Source: Candidatus Avoscillospira avicola
Lineage (GTDB): Bacteria; Bacillota; Clostridia; Oscillospirales; Oscillospiraceae
Reading direction: 5' to 3'
DNA: 64,000 bases
Assembly (NCBI GenBank): GCA_018712245.1
Contig: DVHE01000007.1
Location: 1-64,000, forward strand
How positions within the stretch are numbered: position 1 is the stretch's first letter; every line of letters begins with the position of its first letter. The notes beneath the pieces were generated by a model. It was not told where the DNA came from and did no database searches. It worked only from the letters and a program-made list of their open reading frames with translations. Positions 13,616 to 22,881 of the stretch are shown piece after piece. A program made the position numbers and the translations under genes.

Positions 13616-15751
13616 TTAGCTTTTCCCAACAAACCCTGTCACCATCAAGGTGGGAACCTGCCAAAGAAGCTGATAGAGAAGTAGATTGAGGGCAGAGGCA
13701 GAGGCTGTGGAGTCCAGGTAAGTGAGGATGCACATCAGCGCGGTACCCAAAATACCGGAAAGGATCGACAGGACCAGCGCCCCGTGGACCGTCCGGCGCA
13801 GCTGCCGTCCGCCGGTGACGGCGGCGGCAAAGCTCACAAAGCTGTCCCGGGCCATCAGCGCCCCCTGGCGTCCGTGTTCCCCGGCCTCCTGGCTGGAGAG
13901 GCGGGCCCGCTCGGCCACCACCGGGAACTCCAGCCGGTCGGTGGAGATCTTATAGCGCTTTTTCACCAGTGCAGGCGTGATCATAAAGTCCCGCGTGGCC
14001 AGCACCGGCGTGAGGCCGGGGCTGCGCAGCACTGCCGTGAGTCCGGCGCGGCAGGTGGACGCCGGCGCATAGGTCAGGGCGAAGACGCCCACCAGCTCCT
14101 GGTTCACCGAGATATACACCGCCGACTGGACCCGGGTGCCCTCGGGCACGTGGACGCCCATCAGCCGCATAAAGGGGAGGGAGCCCAGCAGCACCACATC
14201 GCCGCGAATCTCGGCGCCCAGGCCGCCGCCCTCGTACTGGCGGAAGGAGTCGGCGCTGTAGCGCCGGCCGTTTTCGCTTTTCATCACCTCTTCAAAGAGG
14301 GGGACAAGGCCGCTGCCGGCAGCCTGCAGCACGGCGGTGGCGTAACCCACCACTTGGCGGATGGGCATGTCGGAATACATCTTCATGCCGTTCATGGAGA
14401 TGTTGGATTTGGGAAAGAGGTCGGCGTCCTCGATGACGATGCCGCCCTCGCCACTGAGAATCTTGGCGCCGCGCCAGCCGCAGATGGCGGCGCCGGCCCG
14501 GTTCAACCGGCGGGCCAGCAGGGCAAAGGGCCGGGCACAGCTCAGGAAGGCGCCGGCGGGCAGTGCCGCAGAGAGGAGCGCTGCCCAGGCCCAGAGGAAG
14601 TTGCTGCCGCCCTGTATCGCGGCAAACACCGCCAGGCCTGCTGTCACCACCAGCATCAGCGGGGCGTAGACCCGCATGGCCTTCTGGGCGGCGTCGGGCG
14701 TTTCCAGCATGGCGGTAAAGTCCTGCAGGCTGCCCTCCCGGCGGAAGATGCAGTCGAGGCCATGCCAGGCTTTTTCTTCTTTGACGGCTGCCACCGGTGC
14801 GTCCATGGACAGGACCGTCTTCAGAGTGCGCCACTTGGCGCGCTTTTCCAGGGTGATACTCCAGAGCGCCAGCAGCAGCATCAGAGCCGGAGCGGTACAG
14901 AAGGGAAGCCGTTGGGCCGGAATGGCAAAAAACGCATCGGCCACCGTCACCAATACCGTCACGGTCAGCAGAGACATCAAGTCGAATTTCAGCCGCAGGG
15001 CCTGATAAATGCCCCGCAAAAACACTTCCGCCGTCAGGAGACTCTGCACCAGCAGCAGCGCCAGCATGGCCACGGAGAGCCCCCAGGTGCTGCCGGTGAG
15101 ATCCAGCCCGCCCACGGGGAAGCTGGCAAGGCACAGCAAAACGGCCGAAGCGATGGTCAGAAAGACGTTGGTCATCAGGCGGATGCGCAGTGTCCCGGCC
15201 TTGGCGTAGTCGGCACAGGCATCCTCCGGCGAGGGGTAGACGATCTCGGGCTCCTCCCGCTTCCGGGCTTTTTCCGCGGCCCGCTGGGCACGCCGCTCCT
15301 GGCTCTCCAGCCGGCGCCGGCGTTTTTCCTCCCGCTTCTGGGCGAGGAGCAGCTCTGCTTCGGGAATCGGCGGCTCCTCGGGCATTTCCACCGGGGTAGA
15401 GGGGGCCGGAGGCTCTTCTTCCGCGTCTTCCTCCGTCACAGGGCCGAAGCGGATGGTGTCGCCGGAGAGATCGGTGATTTTAAACCGGGGCTTTTCCCGC
15501 TGTTCTGCCGCCACCCGCATCACCGCAGGGAGCTGCTGTGCGGGCTCGGCCGGGGACTGCGCTTCGGGTACGGGCTCCGGTTCCGGCGTCGGTTCGGGCG
15601 CCGGGGCCGGCGCAGGGTCCGGTTTGGACGCGGGCTCCGGCGGTGTGGTCCAGGAACCGAATTCCCGCATGATGTCCTCCAGCGAGTATTCTTCCTCCGA
15701 AACAGGGGCATCGTTATAAAATTGTTCCTCCTGCTCCAGGTGCTTGTCCAT
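13616..15751 (-). CDS. Membrane protein resembling a catalytically dead P-type ATPase
   Basis: A 711-residue protein. Residues 1 to about 165 are acidic, Pro/Glu-rich and probably disordered, ending in a basic coiled segment. Four hydrophobic segments, two more, a soluble region and two C-terminal ones follow, the layout of heavy-metal P-type ATPases. The soluble part has recognisable N/P-domain pieces: YEGGGLGAEIRGDVVLLGS and a VYISVNQELVGVFAL strand. Where the phosphorylation motif DKTGTLT should follow IVI, the sequence is EDADLFP (Asp near residue 442), and the TGD motif reads ATRD. It should therefore not form the phospho-enzyme. ATG at 15751 with a GGAG site. It lies downstream of rlmB, possibly in the same unit. 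Function unknown. Confidence 0.65.
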   Translation of the reverse strand: MDKHLEQEEQFYNDAPVSEEEYSLEDIMREFGSWTTPPEPASKPDPAPAPAPEPTPEPEPVPEAQSPAEPAQQLPAVMRVAAEQREKPRFKITDLSGDTIRFGPVTEEDAEEEPPAPSTPVEMPEEPPIPEAELLLAQKREEKRRRRLESQERRAQRAAEKARKREEPEIVYPSPEDACADYAKAGTLRIRLMTNVFLTIASAVLLCLASFPVGGLDLTGSTWGLSVAMLALLLVQSLLTAEVFLRGIYQALRLKFDLMSLLTVTVLVTVADAFFAIPAQRLPFCTAPALMLLLALWSITLEKRAKWRTLKTVLSMDAPVAAVKEEKAWHGLDCIFRREGSLQDFTAMLETPDAAQKAMRVYAPLMLVVTAGLAVFAAIQGGSNFLWAWAALLSAALPAGAFLSCARPFALLARRLNRAGAAICGWRGAKILSGEGGIVIEDADLFPKSNISMNGMKMYSDMPIRQVVGYATAVLQAAGSGLVPLFEEVMKSENGRRYSADSFRQYEGGGLGAEIRGDVVLLGSLPFMRLMGVHVPEGTRVQSAVYISVNQELVGVFALTYAPASTCRAGLTAVLRSPGLTPVLATRDFMITPALVKKRYKISTDRLEFPVVAERARLSSQEAGEHGRQGALMARDSFVSFAAAVTGGRQLRRTVHGALVLSILSGILGTALMCILTYLDSTASASALNLLLYQLLWQVPTLMVTGFVGKS

Positions 15752-15836
15752 GGTGGTTCTCCAATCTGATAAAGGTAACGGGACACGCAAAGGCCGCTGG
15801 CATCGGGGCATAAACCCTTTGCCAGCCGCGCTTGCT

Positions 15837-16628
15837 TTATCGAGCGGCGGTATATCGCTGCCGCACGGCCTCGTAGAGCAGCACGGCGGCGGCGGACGAG
15901 GCGTTGAGGGAGTTGATTTGTCCCTTCATGGGGATGGAAAGCAGCAGATCGCACCGCTCCGCCACAAGCCGGCTCATGCCGAAGCCCTCCGAGCCGATGA
16001 CGATGGCCGTGGGGCCCTGGAAGTCGGCGTGGTAGAGGTCGGTGGTGCCGGCGGCGTCAGTGCCGAAGACCCAGATGCCCTGGCGCTTTAAATCCTCAAT
16101 GGTGGAGGCCAGGTTGGAAACCCGGGCCACCGGCATGTGCTCTACGGCGCCGGCGGAGGTCTTGGCCACCACGGCGGTCAGGCCTACGCTGCGGCGCTTG
16201 GGGATGATGACGCCGTGGGCGCCGGCGCACTCGGCGGTGCGGAGGATGGCGCCCAGATTGTGCGGGTCGGACAGCTCATCGCAGAGAATCAGCAGCGGCG
16301 CTTCGCCCCGGTCCGCCGCCCGCTGGAGGATCTCCTCCACCGTGGCGTAGCTGTGGGCCGCGGCCTGGGCGATGATGCCCTGGTGGGCATGGGTCTGGCT
16401 CATCTGATCCAGTCGGCGCCGGTCCACCTGCACCACGGCGGCGCCGGCTTCCCGGGCCAGAGCTGCCAGGCGGGAGAGCGCCCGGTCTGTGTCGCCGTCG
16501 GCCACAAAGACCTTGTCCAGGGTTCGGCCGGATTTCAGCGCCTCGGATATGGCGTTGCGACCTTCAATCAAATCCGTCGCTTCCGCCCGTTCCCGGGGCT
16601 CGCGGCGGGAATAGTTCTTTTTATCCAT
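15837..16628 (-). CDS. rlmB: TrmH-family rRNA 2'-O-methyltransferase
   Basis: SPOUT-fold enzyme expected to methylate the 2'-O of a 23S rRNA guanosine. It has 263 residues with an N-terminal substrate-binding domain (EGRNAISEALKSG) and the three SPOUT motifs NLGAILRTAECAG, IVIGSEGFGMSRL and MKGQINSLNASSAAAVLLYE, which form the trefoil knot and SAM site. The ATG at 16628 with GGAG is favoured; the upstream extension in the ORF track covers the promoter. The gene is divergent from ftsH. The precise target position is assumed from the family and could be another rRNA or tRNA site. Confidence 0.88.
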   Translation of the reverse strand: MDKKNYSRREPRERAEATDLIEGRNAISEALKSGRTLDKVFVADGDTDRALSRLAALAREAGAAVVQVDRRRLDQMSQTHAHQGIIAQAAAHSYATVEEILQRAADRGEAPLLILCDELSDPHNLGAILRTAECAGAHGVIIPKRRSVGLTAVVAKTSAGAVEHMPVARVSNLASTIEDLKRQGIWVFGTDAAGTTDLYHADFQGPTAIVIGSEGFGMSRLVAERCDLLLSIPMKGQINSLNASSAAAVLLYEAVRQRYTAAR

Positions 16629-16689
16629 GTTCGTCTCCAACTTGATCTTGGGGGATTTTTCCCAGATTATTGACAAGATACCAACATAT

Positions 16690-16718
16690 AGTATAGCAGG
16701 ATTGCCGACAGGATACAA
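16690..16718 (-). promoter_or_regulatory. Promoter of rlmB
   Basis: TTGTAT (16718-16713) and TATACT (16695-16690) on the minus strand, 17 bases apart. A plus-strand TTGACA-16-TATAGC (16670-16697) overlaps it and could be an upstream ftsH promoter. Confidence 0.65.
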
Positions 16719-16795
16719 GGGAAACGGTCAAAATTCTCGGGAATTTCAAAGCTGGGATATTCATAGAAAATTTACAGGAAGTTGCAGCTTTCTCC

Positions 16796-16824
16796 TTGTA
16801 TCCGTGGGATTTTTATGCTAATAT
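16796..16824 (+). promoter_or_regulatory. Promoter of ftsH
   Basis: TTGTAT and TAATAT spaced by 17 bases with a TGC extension before the -10 box, about 75 bases upstream of the start codon. Confidence 0.65.
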
Positions 16825-16902
16825 GGATACGATTTTATGGTGCCCCGCTTTTGACCATCTGCGGCGGCTCCTTCTCTTTCTTTGCAAAAGGAGGCGCAGG
16901 CC

Positions 16903-18858
16903 TTGAACAACGATCCGAAAAAAAATCACTCCGGGCGGGACCCGCAGAACGACCCGGATCAGAGTAAACGCACCAAAAGCATCCTCACCATGGTCGTGGT
17001 GGCGCTGGTGTTTACCGTCATCATCAACCTCATTTATACCAGTATATCCAATTCTTACCTCAAGCAAATCACTTACACCGAATTTACCGATATGCTGGAG
17101 GCAGGGCAGGTTCAGGCTGTCGACATTGACACCGACCGCTTTCTGATCCTCACCAAGGAGGAGGCCGAGAAGCCCTCGGCCAAGCAGATCATTTATTATA
17201 CGGGCCGCGCCTCCGGCTGGGACTATTCGGCGCTCGACGCCGAGCTGGACGCCCAGGGCGTGGAGAAGGACGTGCCCATCGTCGAGGAAATGAGCCCGCT
17301 GCTCTCCATCCTGCTCACCTGGATCTTGCCGCTGGCGATCTTCTACCTGGTCATCAGCCTCTTTATGAACTCCATGAGTAAGCGCATGGGCGGTGGCGGC
17401 GGCATCGGCGGCATCGGCCAGAGCAAGGCTAAGGTCTATATGGAAAAGGAGACCGGCGTCACCTTTGCCGACGTGGCCGGCCAGGACGAGGCCAAGGAAT
17501 CCCTGGTGGAGATCATCGACTTCCTCCACAACCCCCAGAAGTACGCCGCCATCGGCGCCAAGCTCCCCAAGGGCGCGCTACTGGTGGGCTCCCCCGGTAC
17601 CGGCAAGACGCTGCTGGCCAAGGCCGTGGCCGGCGAGGCCAAGGTGCCCTTCTTCTCCATCTCCGGCTCGGACTTTGTGGAGATGTTCGTGGGCGTCGGC
17701 GCCAGCCGCGTCCGGGACTTGTTCCAACAGGCCGCCAAGGTGGCTCCGGCCATCGTGTTCATCGACGAGATCGACGCCATCGGCCGCACCCGGGATTCCC
17801 GCTTCGGCGGCAACGACGAGCGCGAGCAGACCCTCAACCAGCTGCTGGCCGAGCTGGACGGCTTCGACTCCAGCAAGGGCGTCGTCATCCTGGCCGCCAC
17901 CAACCGGCCCGAGATTCTCGACAAGGCCCTGCTGCGGCCCGGCCGCTTTGACCGGCGCATCACGGTGGACCGGCCCAACCTGGCCGGACGGTATCAGACC
18001 CTCCGGGTTCACACCAAGAACATCAAATTGGCCGAGGACGTGGACCTCAACAAGATCGCCCAGGCCACGGCCGGCGCCGTGGGCGCGGACCTGGCCAACC
18101 TGGTCAACGAGGCTGCTCTCCGGGCCGTGCGCATGGGCCGCAAGGCCGTCAATCAGGAGGACCTGATGGTCTCCTTCGAAGTGGTCATCGCCGGCACGGA
18201 GAAAAAGGGCACCGTCCTCACCGACATGGAAAAGCGCATGGTTGCCTATCACGAGGTGGGCCACGCCCTGGTCGCTGCCCTCCAGAAGCACTCCCAGCCG
18301 GTGTCTAAGATCACCATCGTGCCCCACACCTCCGGCGCGCTGGGCTACACGCTCCAGATGCCCGAGGAGGAGAAGTTCCTCAGCTCCAAGGAAGAACTCA
18401 TCACCGAGCTGGAGACACTGCTGGGCGGCCGCGCCGCCGAGCAGGTGGTCTTCGGTTCCATGACCACCGGTGCCTCCAATGACATCGAGCGGGCCACAGA
18501 GTTGGCCCGGCGGATGATCACCCAGTACGGCATGAGCGAGCGCTTCGGCCTGATGGCGCTGTCCACGGTGTCCAACCCCTATCTGGACGGCAGCACCATG
18601 ATGAACTGCGCCGACGTCACCGCGGCCCAGGCCGACGAGGAGATCAAAGAGCTGCTGGCCAAGTGCTATGCAAAATCCTGCCAGGTGCTGCGGGAAAACC
18701 GGGGCCTCCTGGACGAGATCGCGCTGTTCCTTCTGCAGAAGGAGACCATTACCGGCGACGAGCTGATGGCCTATGTCAACGCCGACAAGCAGCAGCTGCC
18801 GCCCGCCGAGGAAGAGACCACGGAGGAGCCGGAAGCCCCCCAGCAGCCCGAGGCATAA
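16903..18858 (+). CDS. ftsH: ATP-dependent zinc metalloprotease FtsH
   Basis: Membrane-anchored AAA protease that degrades misfolded membrane proteins and selected regulators. The 651 residues contain a first membrane segment (about 24-44), an extracytoplasmic domain, a second membrane segment (about 130-152), a Gly-rich linker, an AAA module with Walker A GSPGTGKT at 229-236, Walker B IVFIDEID and the second region of homology, and the zinc site HEVGH at 450-454. The start is TTG at 16903: AAAGGAGG ends 8 bases before it, whereas the TTG at 16882 in the ORF track precedes the ribosome binding site. The C-terminus is Glu/Pro-rich. Confidence 0.96.
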   Translation: MNNDPKKNHSGRDPQNDPDQSKRTKSILTMVVVALVFTVIINLIYTSISNSYLKQITYTEFTDMLEAGQVQAVDIDTDRFLILTKEEAEKPSAKQIIYYTGRASGWDYSALDAELDAQGVEKDVPIVEEMSPLLSILLTWILPLAIFYLVISLFMNSMSKRMGGGGGIGGIGQSKAKVYMEKETGVTFADVAGQDEAKESLVEIIDFLHNPQKYAAIGAKLPKGALLVGSPGTGKTLLAKAVAGEAKVPFFSISGSDFVEMFVGVGASRVRDLFQQAAKVAPAIVFIDEIDAIGRTRDSRFGGNDEREQTLNQLLAELDGFDSSKGVVILAATNRPEILDKALLRPGRFDRRITVDRPNLAGRYQTLRVHTKNIKLAEDVDLNKIAQATAGAVGADLANLVNEAALRAVRMGRKAVNQEDLMVSFEVVIAGTEKKGTVLTDMEKRMVAYHEVGHALVAALQKHSQPVSKITIVPHTSGALGYTLQMPEEEKFLSSKEELITELETLLGGRAAEQVVFGSMTTGASNDIERATELARRMITQYGMSERFGLMALSTVSNPYLDGSTMMNCADVTAAQADEEIKELLAKCYAKSCQVLRENRGLLDEIALFLLQKETITGDELMAYVNADKQQLPPAEEETTEEPEAPQQPEA

Positions 18859-18863
18859 ATAGA

Positions 18864-18928
18864 AATGCCGCCGTACGGATTCGTAGGGGCCGATGCCCAC
18901 ATCGGCCCACCGCCGTAAGGCGGCATTT
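18864..18928. repeat. REP-like cruciform between ftsH and mscS
   Basis: An outer stem (AATGCCGCC with GGCGGCATT, plus TACGG/CCGTA) encloses an inner stem GGGCCGATG-CCCA-CATCGGCCC. The outer stem runs into TTTT, so it may also terminate ftsH transcripts. Related inner stems occur at 34056-34174. Confidence 0.7.
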
Positions 18929-18955
18929 TCCGGCATCTGTGAAAGGAGAACGCCT

Positions 18956-19807
18956 ATGCTCACCACGACGCTGATTCCCGATACCGCCGAGGTGGAAAAG
19001 AACCTCAGCGCCTTGCAGAAATTTCTAGACTCCATCAGCCTCACGAAAATCGTCACCGCCCTGGTGCTGCTGGCCGTGTGCCTGCTGATGACGAAGCTCA
19101 TCTTGAAGGGGCAGGACAAGCTCCTGGGCCGCTCCAAGCTGGATAAGAGCCTCCACGGCCTCACTCGCTCCTTTACCAAGATCCTCCTCCTCTTTATCAC
19201 CGTCATGGTGGTGGCCGGCAGTCTGGGGATCGACACCTCGTCCCTGCTGGCCGTTTTAAGCGTCGCCGGCCTGGCCGCGTCCCTGGCGCTCCAGGATTCC
19301 CTCTCTAATCTCGCCAGCGGCATCAACATCCTTCTCACTAAGCCCTTCGTGGTGGGCGACTTTGTCACTGCCGGCACCTACAGCGGCACGGTCCAGGAGA
19401 TCCGCATCGCCTATACCCAGCTCAGCACCCCGGAAAACCAGGTGGTGATGATCCCCAACCGCACCGTCACCGCCTCAGTGATCATCAATTACTCCACCCA
19501 GAGCAAGCGGCGGCTGGATCTGACGGTCTCAGCCTCCTATGACGCCCCCACGGAACTGGTGCTGGAGGCCCTGCGGGAAGCCGCTGCCATCCCGCAGGTG
19601 CTGCCGGACGAACCCTCCATGTTCCGCCTGAGCGGCTATGGCGACAGCGCCATCAACTATTTGCTCCGGGTGTGGACCACCACGGCGGACTACTGGGACG
19701 CCTATTTCGACATCCTGGAGCGGGTGCGCACCAGCTTCGAGGCCCGTGGGATCGAGATGACCTACCCCCATCTCAACGTCCATATGGCCCCCACGGAAAC
19801 GTCGTGA
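18956..19807 (+). CDS. mscS: Small-conductance mechanosensitive channel, MscS family
   Basis: A 283-residue membrane protein expected to open under hypo-osmotic membrane tension. It has an N-terminal amphipathic region, membrane helices near 25-45 and 65-90, and the pore-lining third helix of small residues (LLAVLSVAGLAASLALQDSL) followed by the beta domain with PFVVGDFVTAG and the VVMIPNRTV motif, then the mixed C-terminal domain. This is a minimal three-helix MscS. The ATG at 18956 has GAAAGGAG upstream; the ORF-track extension translates the REP repeat and is rejected. It stands alone between two hairpins. Confidence 0.9.
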   Translation: MLTTTLIPDTAEVEKNLSALQKFLDSISLTKIVTALVLLAVCLLMTKLILKGQDKLLGRSKLDKSLHGLTRSFTKILLLFITVMVVAGSLGIDTSSLLAVLSVAGLAASLALQDSLSNLASGINILLTKPFVVGDFVTAGTYSGTVQEIRIAYTQLSTPENQVVMIPNRTVTASVIINYSTQSKRRLDLTVSASYDAPTELVLEALREAAAIPQVLPDEPSMFRLSGYGDSAINYLLRVWTTTADYWDAYFDILERVRTSFEARGIEMTYPHLNVHMAPTETS

Positions 19808-19883
19808 GCCGGCGCAGACCGCCACTTTCCAGGGCTTGTTTCCCATCCCTGACCCCCTCAGGGGGATATCTCCATGATCTTTG

Positions 19884-19922
19884 CCCCGAAAACCCGGAAA
19901 CCCCGGTTTTCGGGGCTTTGTT
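19884..19922 (+). terminator. Terminator after mscS
   Basis: CCCCGAAAACC pairs with GGTTTTCGGGG, followed by CTTTGTTC. Confidence 0.75.
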
Positions 19923-19958
19923 CATTCTTACCAATTCGGAAAAGTTTAGCGAATCACG

Positions 19959-19987
19959 TTGACTTCCCTCAGAGAACTTGATAAAAT
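19959..19987 (+). promoter_or_regulatory. Promoter of the CODH/ACS genes
   Basis: TTGACT and TAAAAT spaced by 17 bases, about 120 bases before the cooS start. It matches the vegetative consensus well, consistent with a highly expressed gene. Confidence 0.7.
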
Positions 19988-20100
19988 AGGGCCAGTGAAA
20001 CGGAGTGTCCAGAGGCCCAAGGGGGCAGTCTGGCCATTCTCTATGCGGTAAACAGACCGCCCTGTTTCCCGCAGTGCAAAGCGCTACTATTATGAAAGTA
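19988..20100 (+). other. Structured 5' leader of cooS
   Basis: The leader contains overlapping pairing options: GGCCAG near 20,000 with CTGGCC near 20,035, an alternative GGGCC/GGCCC, and GCGGT-AAACAG-ACCGC. Mutually exclusive stems are typical of regulatory leaders, but no known riboswitch consensus was recognised. Confidence 0.4.
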
Positions 20101-20113
20101 GGAGGACACTACA

Positions 20114-22024
20114 TTGAAGGATTGGAAGGATTGGGATCGCCTAATCACAGTCGATCAGATGGAAGAAGCGACTGCCACCCTTTTGGAAACCGGCGCCAAG
20201 GTCGGCGCGGATTCCTGGCAGCAGCGCGTCAAGAACCAGACCCCCCACTGCGGCTTCGGCGAGGCAGGTACCTGCTGCCGGATCTGCTCCATGGGCCCCT
20301 GCCGCATCACCAAGAAGGCCCCTCGCGGCATCTGCGGCTGCGACGTCCATGGCATCGTCGCCCGGAACTACCTGCGGTTTACCGCCGGCGGCTCCGCCAC
20401 CCACTCGGATCACGGCCGTTCCATCGCCCATACCCTGTACCTGGCCAAAGAGGGCGGCTCCTATCAGGTCAAGGACCCCGAGAAGCTCAAGAGAATCGCC
20501 AAGGAGTGGGACATCGAGACCGAAGGCAAGGACATCTATGATCTGGCCCACGAGGTCGCGCTTACCGGCCTGATGGAGTACGGCAAGCCCTTCGGCACCC
20601 AGCGCTTCGCCAAGCGCGCCCCCGAACATACCCAGGAGCTGTGGGACAAGGCCGGCATCACCCCCCGCGCCATTGACCGCGAGGTCTCCCAGTCCATGCA
20701 TATGACCCATATGGGCTGCTCCTCCCTGCCTGAGGCCCTGATCCGGCAGTCTCTGCGCGCCGGCCTTTCCGACGGCTGGGGCGGCTCCATGATGGGTACC
20801 GAGCTCTCCGACGTCCTCTTCGGCACCCCCAAGCCTGTTGACACCGAGGCGAATATCGGCGTCATGGAGAAGGACATGGTCAACATCGTCGTCCACGGCC
20901 ACGACCCCTCCCTCTCTGAGATGGTCGTGTTCTATGCCCAGGACCCCGAAATGATCGCCCTGGCCAAGCGTTACGGCGCCAAGGGCATCAACGTCTGCGG
21001 CGTCTGCTGCACCGCCAACGAAGTGGCCATGCGTCACGGCATCCCCATGGCCGGTAACTTCCTGCAGCAGGAGAACGTGGTCCTCACCGGCGCCTGCGAG
21101 GCCATTGTCGTGGACGTCCAGTGTATCTTCCCCGCTCTGGGCCCCCTCTCCAAGTGCTTCCATACCAAGTTCGTCACCACCTCTCCCATCGCCCGGATGC
21201 CCGACTCCGAGTACATCGAGTTCCACGAGGAGACTGCGGCTGACAACGCCAAGGCCATCGTGAAGATGGCGGTGGAGAACTTCCAGAACCGCAACCAGGA
21301 TCTGGTCAACATTCCGCAGCTCAAGAGCAAGGCCCGCGTGGGCTACTCCGTCGAGGCCATCAAGAAGTGCCTGGACGGCGTCACCAACTCCCATGTGGAC
21401 GAGCTGGGCACACTGAAGCCTCTGGCCGACGTCGTCAAGGCCGGCGTCCTCCGCGGCGCTGTGGCCATGGTCGGTTGCAACAACCCCAAGGTCCGCCCCG
21501 ACACCGCGCACATTGAGCTGATGAAGAAGCTCCTCAAGAACGACATCATCGTCATCGTCTCCGGCTGCTCCGCCCAGGCTGCCGCTAAGGCCGGCCTCAT
21601 GGACCCCGAAGCCAAGGAGTTCTGCGGCGAGGGCCTGAAGCGTGTCTGCGAGCTGGTGGGCATTCCTCCTGTGCTGCACATGGGTTCCTGCGTGGATATC
21701 TCCCGTATGATGGTTCTGGCCTCCGACCTGGCCAAGGACTGGGGCTGCAACATCTCCCAGATCCCGCTGTGCGGCTGCGCGCCCGAGTGGATGAGCGAGA
21801 AGGCCGTCTCCATCGGCAACTACGTCGTTTCCACCGGTATCGACACGTTCCTCGGCGTTGATCCCTACTCCAAGGGTTCCGAGGAAGTCACCGAGCTGCT
21901 CCAGGGCGAAACCGGCATCAAGCAGTGGGTCGAGGCCAACTACACCGTGGAGCTGGACATCGAGAAGATGGGCGACATGATGATCGAGCGCATCGAGCAG
22001 AAGCGCGCCGCGCTGGGCATCTAA
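20114..22024 (+). CDS. cooS: Carbon monoxide dehydrogenase catalytic subunit
   Basis: Interconverts CO and CO2 at the Ni-Fe-S C-cluster. In this context it would supply CO to acetyl-CoA synthase. The 636 residues show the N-terminal Cys set for the D- and B-clusters (CGFGEAGTCCRICSMGPC and GICGC) and the C-cluster ligands: His in VVHGHDP, Cys in INVCGVCC, GACEAI, VGCNNP, VSGCSAQ and MGSCVD. Length and motifs fit CooS/AcsA. The start is TTG at 20114 with GGAGG 8 bases upstream; no nearer ATG fits the family. It is the first gene of a three-gene group with cooC and acsB, with its own promoter and leader. Confidence 0.96.
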   Translation: MKDWKDWDRLITVDQMEEATATLLETGAKVGADSWQQRVKNQTPHCGFGEAGTCCRICSMGPCRITKKAPRGICGCDVHGIVARNYLRFTAGGSATHSDHGRSIAHTLYLAKEGGSYQVKDPEKLKRIAKEWDIETEGKDIYDLAHEVALTGLMEYGKPFGTQRFAKRAPEHTQELWDKAGITPRAIDREVSQSMHMTHMGCSSLPEALIRQSLRAGLSDGWGGSMMGTELSDVLFGTPKPVDTEANIGVMEKDMVNIVVHGHDPSLSEMVVFYAQDPEMIALAKRYGAKGINVCGVCCTANEVAMRHGIPMAGNFLQQENVVLTGACEAIVVDVQCIFPALGPLSKCFHTKFVTTSPIARMPDSEYIEFHEETAADNAKAIVKMAVENFQNRNQDLVNIPQLKSKARVGYSVEAIKKCLDGVTNSHVDELGTLKPLADVVKAGVLRGAVAMVGCNNPKVRPDTAHIELMKKLLKNDIIVIVSGCSAQAAAKAGLMDPEAKEFCGEGLKRVCELVGIPPVLHMGSCVDISRMMVLASDLAKDWGCNISQIPLCGCAPEWMSEKAVSIGNYVVSTGIDTFLGVDPYSKGSEEVTELLQGETGIKQWVEANYTVELDIEKMGDMMIERIEQKRAALGI

Positions 22025-22052
22025 ATCTGACAATATCCGAGGTCTTTGCAGT

Positions 22053-22820
22053 ATGAAAATCGCATTCACCGGCAAGGGCGGCGTGGGTAAAACCACCCTG
22101 GCCTCCACGCTGGCACGGCTCTACGCCGACGAGGGCCGCCCGGTCCTAGCCGCCGACGTGGATCCGGACGCCAACCTGGGGTTGGCGCTGGGCCTCTCTG
22201 AGGAGGAGGTCAACGCCATAGTGCCGGTCTCCAAAATGAAGGAGCTGGCCAAGGAGCGCACCGCCGCCAACGAAAGCAACACCTTTTATAAGCTCAACCC
22301 CCAGGTCTCCGACCTGCCGGACAAGCTGAGCAAGGATATCAACGGCGTCAAGCTCCTGGTGATGGGCACCGTGGATACCGGCGGCAGCGGCTGCGTCTGC
22401 CCCGAGCACGTGATGCTCAAGGCCATCTTATCTAGCCTGGTCTTCCGCAAGGATGATGTGGTCATCATGGACATGGAGGCCGGCCTGGAGCATCTGGGAC
22501 GCGGCACCGCCAGCATGATGGACCAGTTTATCGTGGTCATCGAGCCCGGCGCCCGGTCGGTCCAGACCTATGGCCGCATCAAGGAGCTGGCGAAGGACAT
22601 CGGCGTCACCAAGGTCCGGGTGGTGGCCAACAAGGTCCGCGACGAATCCGACGAGGAATTCGTCCGTACCCACATCCCCCCCGAGGACCTGCTCGGCATG
22701 ATCCACTACAACGCCGAGGTCATCGACGCTGACCGCAAAGGCCTCTCTCCCTATGATCTCAGCCCCAAGGCCGTGGAGGAAATCCGCGCCATCAAGGCTG
22801 TGATCGACTCGCAAGAATAA
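22053..22820 (+). CDS. cooC: CooC-type nickel insertion ATPase
   Basis: A 255-residue MinD/ParA-superfamily ATPase expected to load nickel into the CODH C-cluster. It begins with the deviant Walker A GKGGVGKTT, has the DVDPDANLGLALG segment and contains the Cys-x-Cys pair (GSGCVCPEHV) that binds nickel at the CooC dimer interface. It also has VVIMDMEAGLEHLGRG, where the nucleotide-hydrolysis loop lies. It begins 29 bases after cooS and precedes acsB, so it may serve maturation of both enzymes (AcsF-like proteins are close relatives). Start at ATG 22053; the Shine-Dalgarno is modest. Confidence 0.92.
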   Translation: MKIAFTGKGGVGKTTLASTLARLYADEGRPVLAADVDPDANLGLALGLSEEEVNAIVPVSKMKELAKERTAANESNTFYKLNPQVSDLPDKLSKDINGVKLLVMGTVDTGGSGCVCPEHVMLKAILSSLVFRKDDVVIMDMEAGLEHLGRGTASMMDQFIVVIEPGARSVQTYGRIKELAKDIGVTKVRVVANKVRDESDEEFVRTHIPPEDLLGMIHYNAEVIDADRKGLSPYDLSPKAVEEIRAIKAVIDSQE

Positions 22821-22881
22821 CAAAGGCAACACCGCACAATTGTGTCTGCGGCCTTCACCCAATCTTTTGCCCCATCCGTAC

